A stretch of 6,507 nucleotides of DNA from Acidobacteriaceae bacterium (lineage in GTDB: Bacteria; Acidobacteriota; Terriglobia; Terriglobales; Acidobacteriaceae): the NCBI GenBank assembly GCA_003165095.1, contig PLSH01000112.1, forward strand, positions 11,645 to 18,151, written 5' to 3'. The position numbers and the translations under genes were made by a program. How positions within the stretch are numbered: the stretch's first letter is position 1; every line of letters starts with the position of its first letter. The notes beneath the pieces were generated by a model. That model was given only the letters and a program-made list of their open reading frames with translations, was not told the DNA's origin and ran no database searches. Below, piece after piece: positions 4,922 through 6,507 of this stretch.

Positions 4922-5955
4922 CGCGCACCTGCCTTTTTTACGGCGCGGCGGTAGCTGGCTACTTCGCGATTGTGCTCATCGAGCGTGCTGGCAAACAGAG
5001 AATGCCCCTCGGCGTTGGCCCCGGCGGCCACAAAGTAGAGATAATCCGTATCCGCCGGATGCATGGCGGCGCGTAGGGAAGGGATGCCGGGATTGGCCAC
5101 CGGTCCCGGCGGCAGGCCGGTATGCAGATAGGTATTGTAGGCGGTATCGCGGGTCAGATCGCTCTGGTAGATCGCGCCTCGCCACCAGCCCTCGAGTTCG
5201 AGCCCGTAGATCACCGAGGGGTCGGTCATGAGAGGCATATTCTTCCTCAACCGGTTCACGAAAACGCCCGCCACCAGTGGCCGCTCGGCGTCCACCGCCG
5301 TCTCCCGCTCGACCAATGAGGCTATGGTCACCACCTGGTGCACATTCTCCTTCAATCCCAGTTGCCCGGCGACGACCCGGAATCGGCGCACCATGGCGGC
5401 CACAATCTCCGCCGCCCTGGTGTTGCGGGCAAAGCGGTAAGTATCCGGGAACAGGTAGCCTTCCAGGCTCTTCGCTTTGGGGTCCAGCGCGGTTACCAGC
5501 CCTACCTGACTTACCGCCGCGTCAAAAAAATGCTGACGCGTATCGAATCCCGCCTCTTCAACGCGGGTAGCGATCTCAAAAATGCTCGAACCCTCCGGAA
5601 CGGTCAATGTCCGGGTAAAAACATCGCCCCGTGCGATCCGGCTGTAGACTTCGAGCGCGGACGCCGGATGTTCAAACCGGTATTCGCCGGCCCGCAGCGT
5701 TCCCCGCTTCCAAAAGCGCAACAGATCAAAGGCAACCTGGGTTCGGATAATGCCGGCTGCTTCGAGTTGCCGGCCAATGCGCGCCGTAGATGAGCCGGGC
5801 GCCAAGTCCACAAAAGTCTCAGCTCCCGGCCCCAACGGCGCCAGAACAACCCAGGCCGCGCCGCCGGCGGCCAGGACTGCAATCAAAAGCACCCCCAGCA
5901 GGAATCTCGCGCCGGAGCTCTTCTTTTTTTGGCTCTTCCTTCTGCGCTTTGCCAT
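4918..5955 (-). CDS. mltG: MltG, endolytic murein transglycosylase (YceG-like)
   Basis: The enzyme cleaves nascent glycan strands within the chain at the inner membrane, leaving 1,6-anhydro-MurNAc ends and thus setting glycan length. The 345-residue protein is full length: a basic cytoplasmic tail (1-16, MAKRRRKSQKKK), one membrane anchor (about 17-38), a LysM-like subdomain (about 47-112) and the catalytic domain (about 115-340). Signature segments are EGYLFPDTYRF (165-175), IASLVERET (211-219) with the expected catalytic glutamate E216, MTDPSVIYG (243-251) and AYNTYLHTGLPPGPVANPG (272-290). The start at 5955 gives the usual short basic tail; the ribosome binding site is weak (AAGGA about 12 nt away). 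Its stop overlaps the lipoprotein start by 4 nt. It is divergent from ruvX, a frequent chromosomal neighbour of mltG in bacteria. A run of seven A occurs at codons 9-11. Confidence 0.96.
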   Translation of the reverse strand: MAKRRRKSQKKKSSGARFLLGVLLIAVLAAGGAAWVVLAPLGPGAETFVDLAPGSSTARIGRQLEAAGIIRTQVAFDLLRFWKRGTLRAGEYRFEHPASALEVYSRIARGDVFTRTLTVPEGSSIFEIATRVEEAGFDTRQHFFDAAVSQVGLVTALDPKAKSLEGYLFPDTYRFARNTRAAEIVAAMVRRFRVVAGQLGLKENVHQVVTIASLVERETAVDAERPLVAGVFVNRLRKNMPLMTDPSVIYGLELEGWWRGAIYQSDLTRDTAYNTYLHTGLPPGPVANPGIPSLRAAMHPADTDYLYFVAAGANAEGHSLFASTLDEHNREVASYRRAVKKAGAR

Positions 5956-6088
5956 TCCGCCGGTGTCGATCCTTCAATCAGTTAGGACGCGAAAAACGTC
6001 CCGAGGACTCTCTATCTTCGATTGTATCGGGCGGAAACCGGAAGCGAGGGTGGCGCGGGGCTTTAGGCTGGAACAAAGGAGCTGGAAA
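5956..6088. promoter_or_regulatory. Divergent control region between mltG and ruvX
   Basis: These 133 nt lie between outward-facing genes. On the minus strand, TACAAT (6021-6026) is a good -10 candidate for mltG (5 of 6 to consensus), but no matching -35 lies 16-18 nt further upstream. No clear plus-strand promoter is visible. AAAGGAG at 6075-6081 is the likely ruvX ribosome binding site. No stop codon interrupts the ruvX frame here, so a longer N-terminus cannot be ruled out by sequence alone. Confidence 0.35.
6075..6081 (+). promoter_or_regulatory. Ribosome binding site pointing to a CTG start of ruvX
   Basis: AAAGGAG is a strong Shine-Dalgarno match. At 7-nt spacing the in-frame codon is CTG (6089-6091). 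No in-frame ATG, GTG or TTG occurs between it and the conserved GLDVG segment. Confidence 0.55.
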
Positions 6089-6507
6089 CTGGAAGCCGCG
6101 CCTCACCCCCGCTACCTCGGTCTGGATGTCGGCAATCGCCGCATCGGCGTGGCTGTGTCGGACGAGCTGGGCCTGACGGCGCAGCCGGTGTTGACACTGG
6201 AACGGAAGCACAACCGGCGCGACGATCTGCGCTCCCTGGCCCGGCTGGCGCGGCGATTTGGGGTGGTGGGGATTGTGGTTGGCAATCCGCTGCATCTATC
6301 CGGCGAGTTGAGCCCGCAGGCTGCCAAAACCCAGGCATTTGCCGCCGAGCTGGGCGAGCTGGCCGGCTTGCCCATTCATCTGTGGGACGAGCGGCTGACC
6401 ACGCGCGAGGCGCACCGGATCCTCTACGAAGCCGGGCACGCGCGGCAGACGCACCGCCGGGTTGTGGACCAGGTGGCGGCTACGCTGATTCTGCAGGAGT
6501 TCATTGA
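6089..6507 (+). CDS. ruvX: RuvX (YqgF), putative Holliday junction resolvase / pre-16S rRNA nuclease (partial at right edge)
   Basis: This is an RNase H-fold nuclease of the YqgF family, linked to Holliday junction resolution and, in E. coli, to 5' maturation of 16S rRNA. From the proposed CTG start, 139 complete codons are visible. They begin with RYLGLDVGNRRIGVAVSDE (8-26), whose D13 is the expected first catalytic acid, then GIVVGNPLHLSGE, then WDERLTTREA with the second acidic residue, and VVDQVAATLILQEFI near the end with the third (D in VVDQVAA). The family is usually 135-150 residues, so only a few C-terminal codons are probably missing. No ATG start exists in this frame. Candidates are CTG at 6089, with AAAGGAG 7 nt upstream, and GTG at 6050, which would add 13 residues not expected in the family. 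The product is very sure; the start is not. Confidence 0.9.
   Translation, partial: MEAAPHPRYLGLDVGNRRIGVAVSDELGLTAQPVLTLERKHNRRDDLRSLARLARRFGVVGIVVGNPLHLSGELSPQAAKTQAFAAELGELAGLPIHLWDERLTTREAHRILYEAGHARQTHRRVVDQVAATLILQEFI

Noticed and set aside
5922..5930. A_AAA_AAG slippery heptamer at codons 9-12 of mltG (minus strand)
   Set aside because: It lies in the basic cytoplasmic tail, where Lys runs are normal. The -1 frame gives only a short tail of no recognisable type and no stimulatory structure is evident.

Overview
This is a GC-rich bacterial chromosome fragment. Gene content and style suggest an acidobacterium (Acidobacteriota, Terriglobia-like): a two-gene egtB-egtD ergothioneine cassette of the kind known from acidobacteria, secreted TPR and DUF5666 proteins, MltG next to RuvX, and hairpin-rich intergenic repeats. 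No 16S rRNA or other phylogenetic marker is present, so the assignment is an inference. I see no tRNA, rRNA, CRISPR array, transposase, phage gene or plasmid gene.

Layout. (1) Positions 1-1755, minus strand: egtB followed by the 5' part of egtD, which runs off the left edge. Together they encode histidine trimethylation and sulfur insertion for ergothioneine. (2) Positions 1756-1965: a divergent control region. (3) Positions 1966-3761, plus strand: a secreted TPR-repeat protein, then a secreted glycine-rich protein with two DUF5666-like beta domains. They are 92 nt apart and may be co-transcribed. (4) Positions 3762-4030: a gap between convergent genes, filled largely by a structured inverted-repeat element of about 200 bp with four hairpins and mirrored outer arms. 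(5) Positions 4031-5955, minus strand: mltG (endolytic murein transglycosylase) and a lipoprotein resembling the LolA/LolB/DUF4292 fold. The two reading frames overlap by 4 nt (ATGA). (6) Positions 5956-6088: a second divergent control region. (7) Positions 6089-6507, plus strand: ruvX (YqgF-type Holliday junction resolvase), nearly complete but cut by the right edge, apparently with a non-ATG start.

The genes fall into three functional groups: redox protection (egtBD), cell-envelope or secreted proteins (TPR, DUF5666, lipoprotein, MltG) and DNA recombination or repair (ruvX). The window is mostly ordinary housekeeping and accessory sequence. The least explained items are the mirrored repeat at the convergent junction, whose two arms differ by a compensatory base-pair change, and a perfect 10-bp inverted repeat inside egtB that encodes part of an extended interdomain linker. 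I found no convincing new defence, toxin or biosynthetic system.
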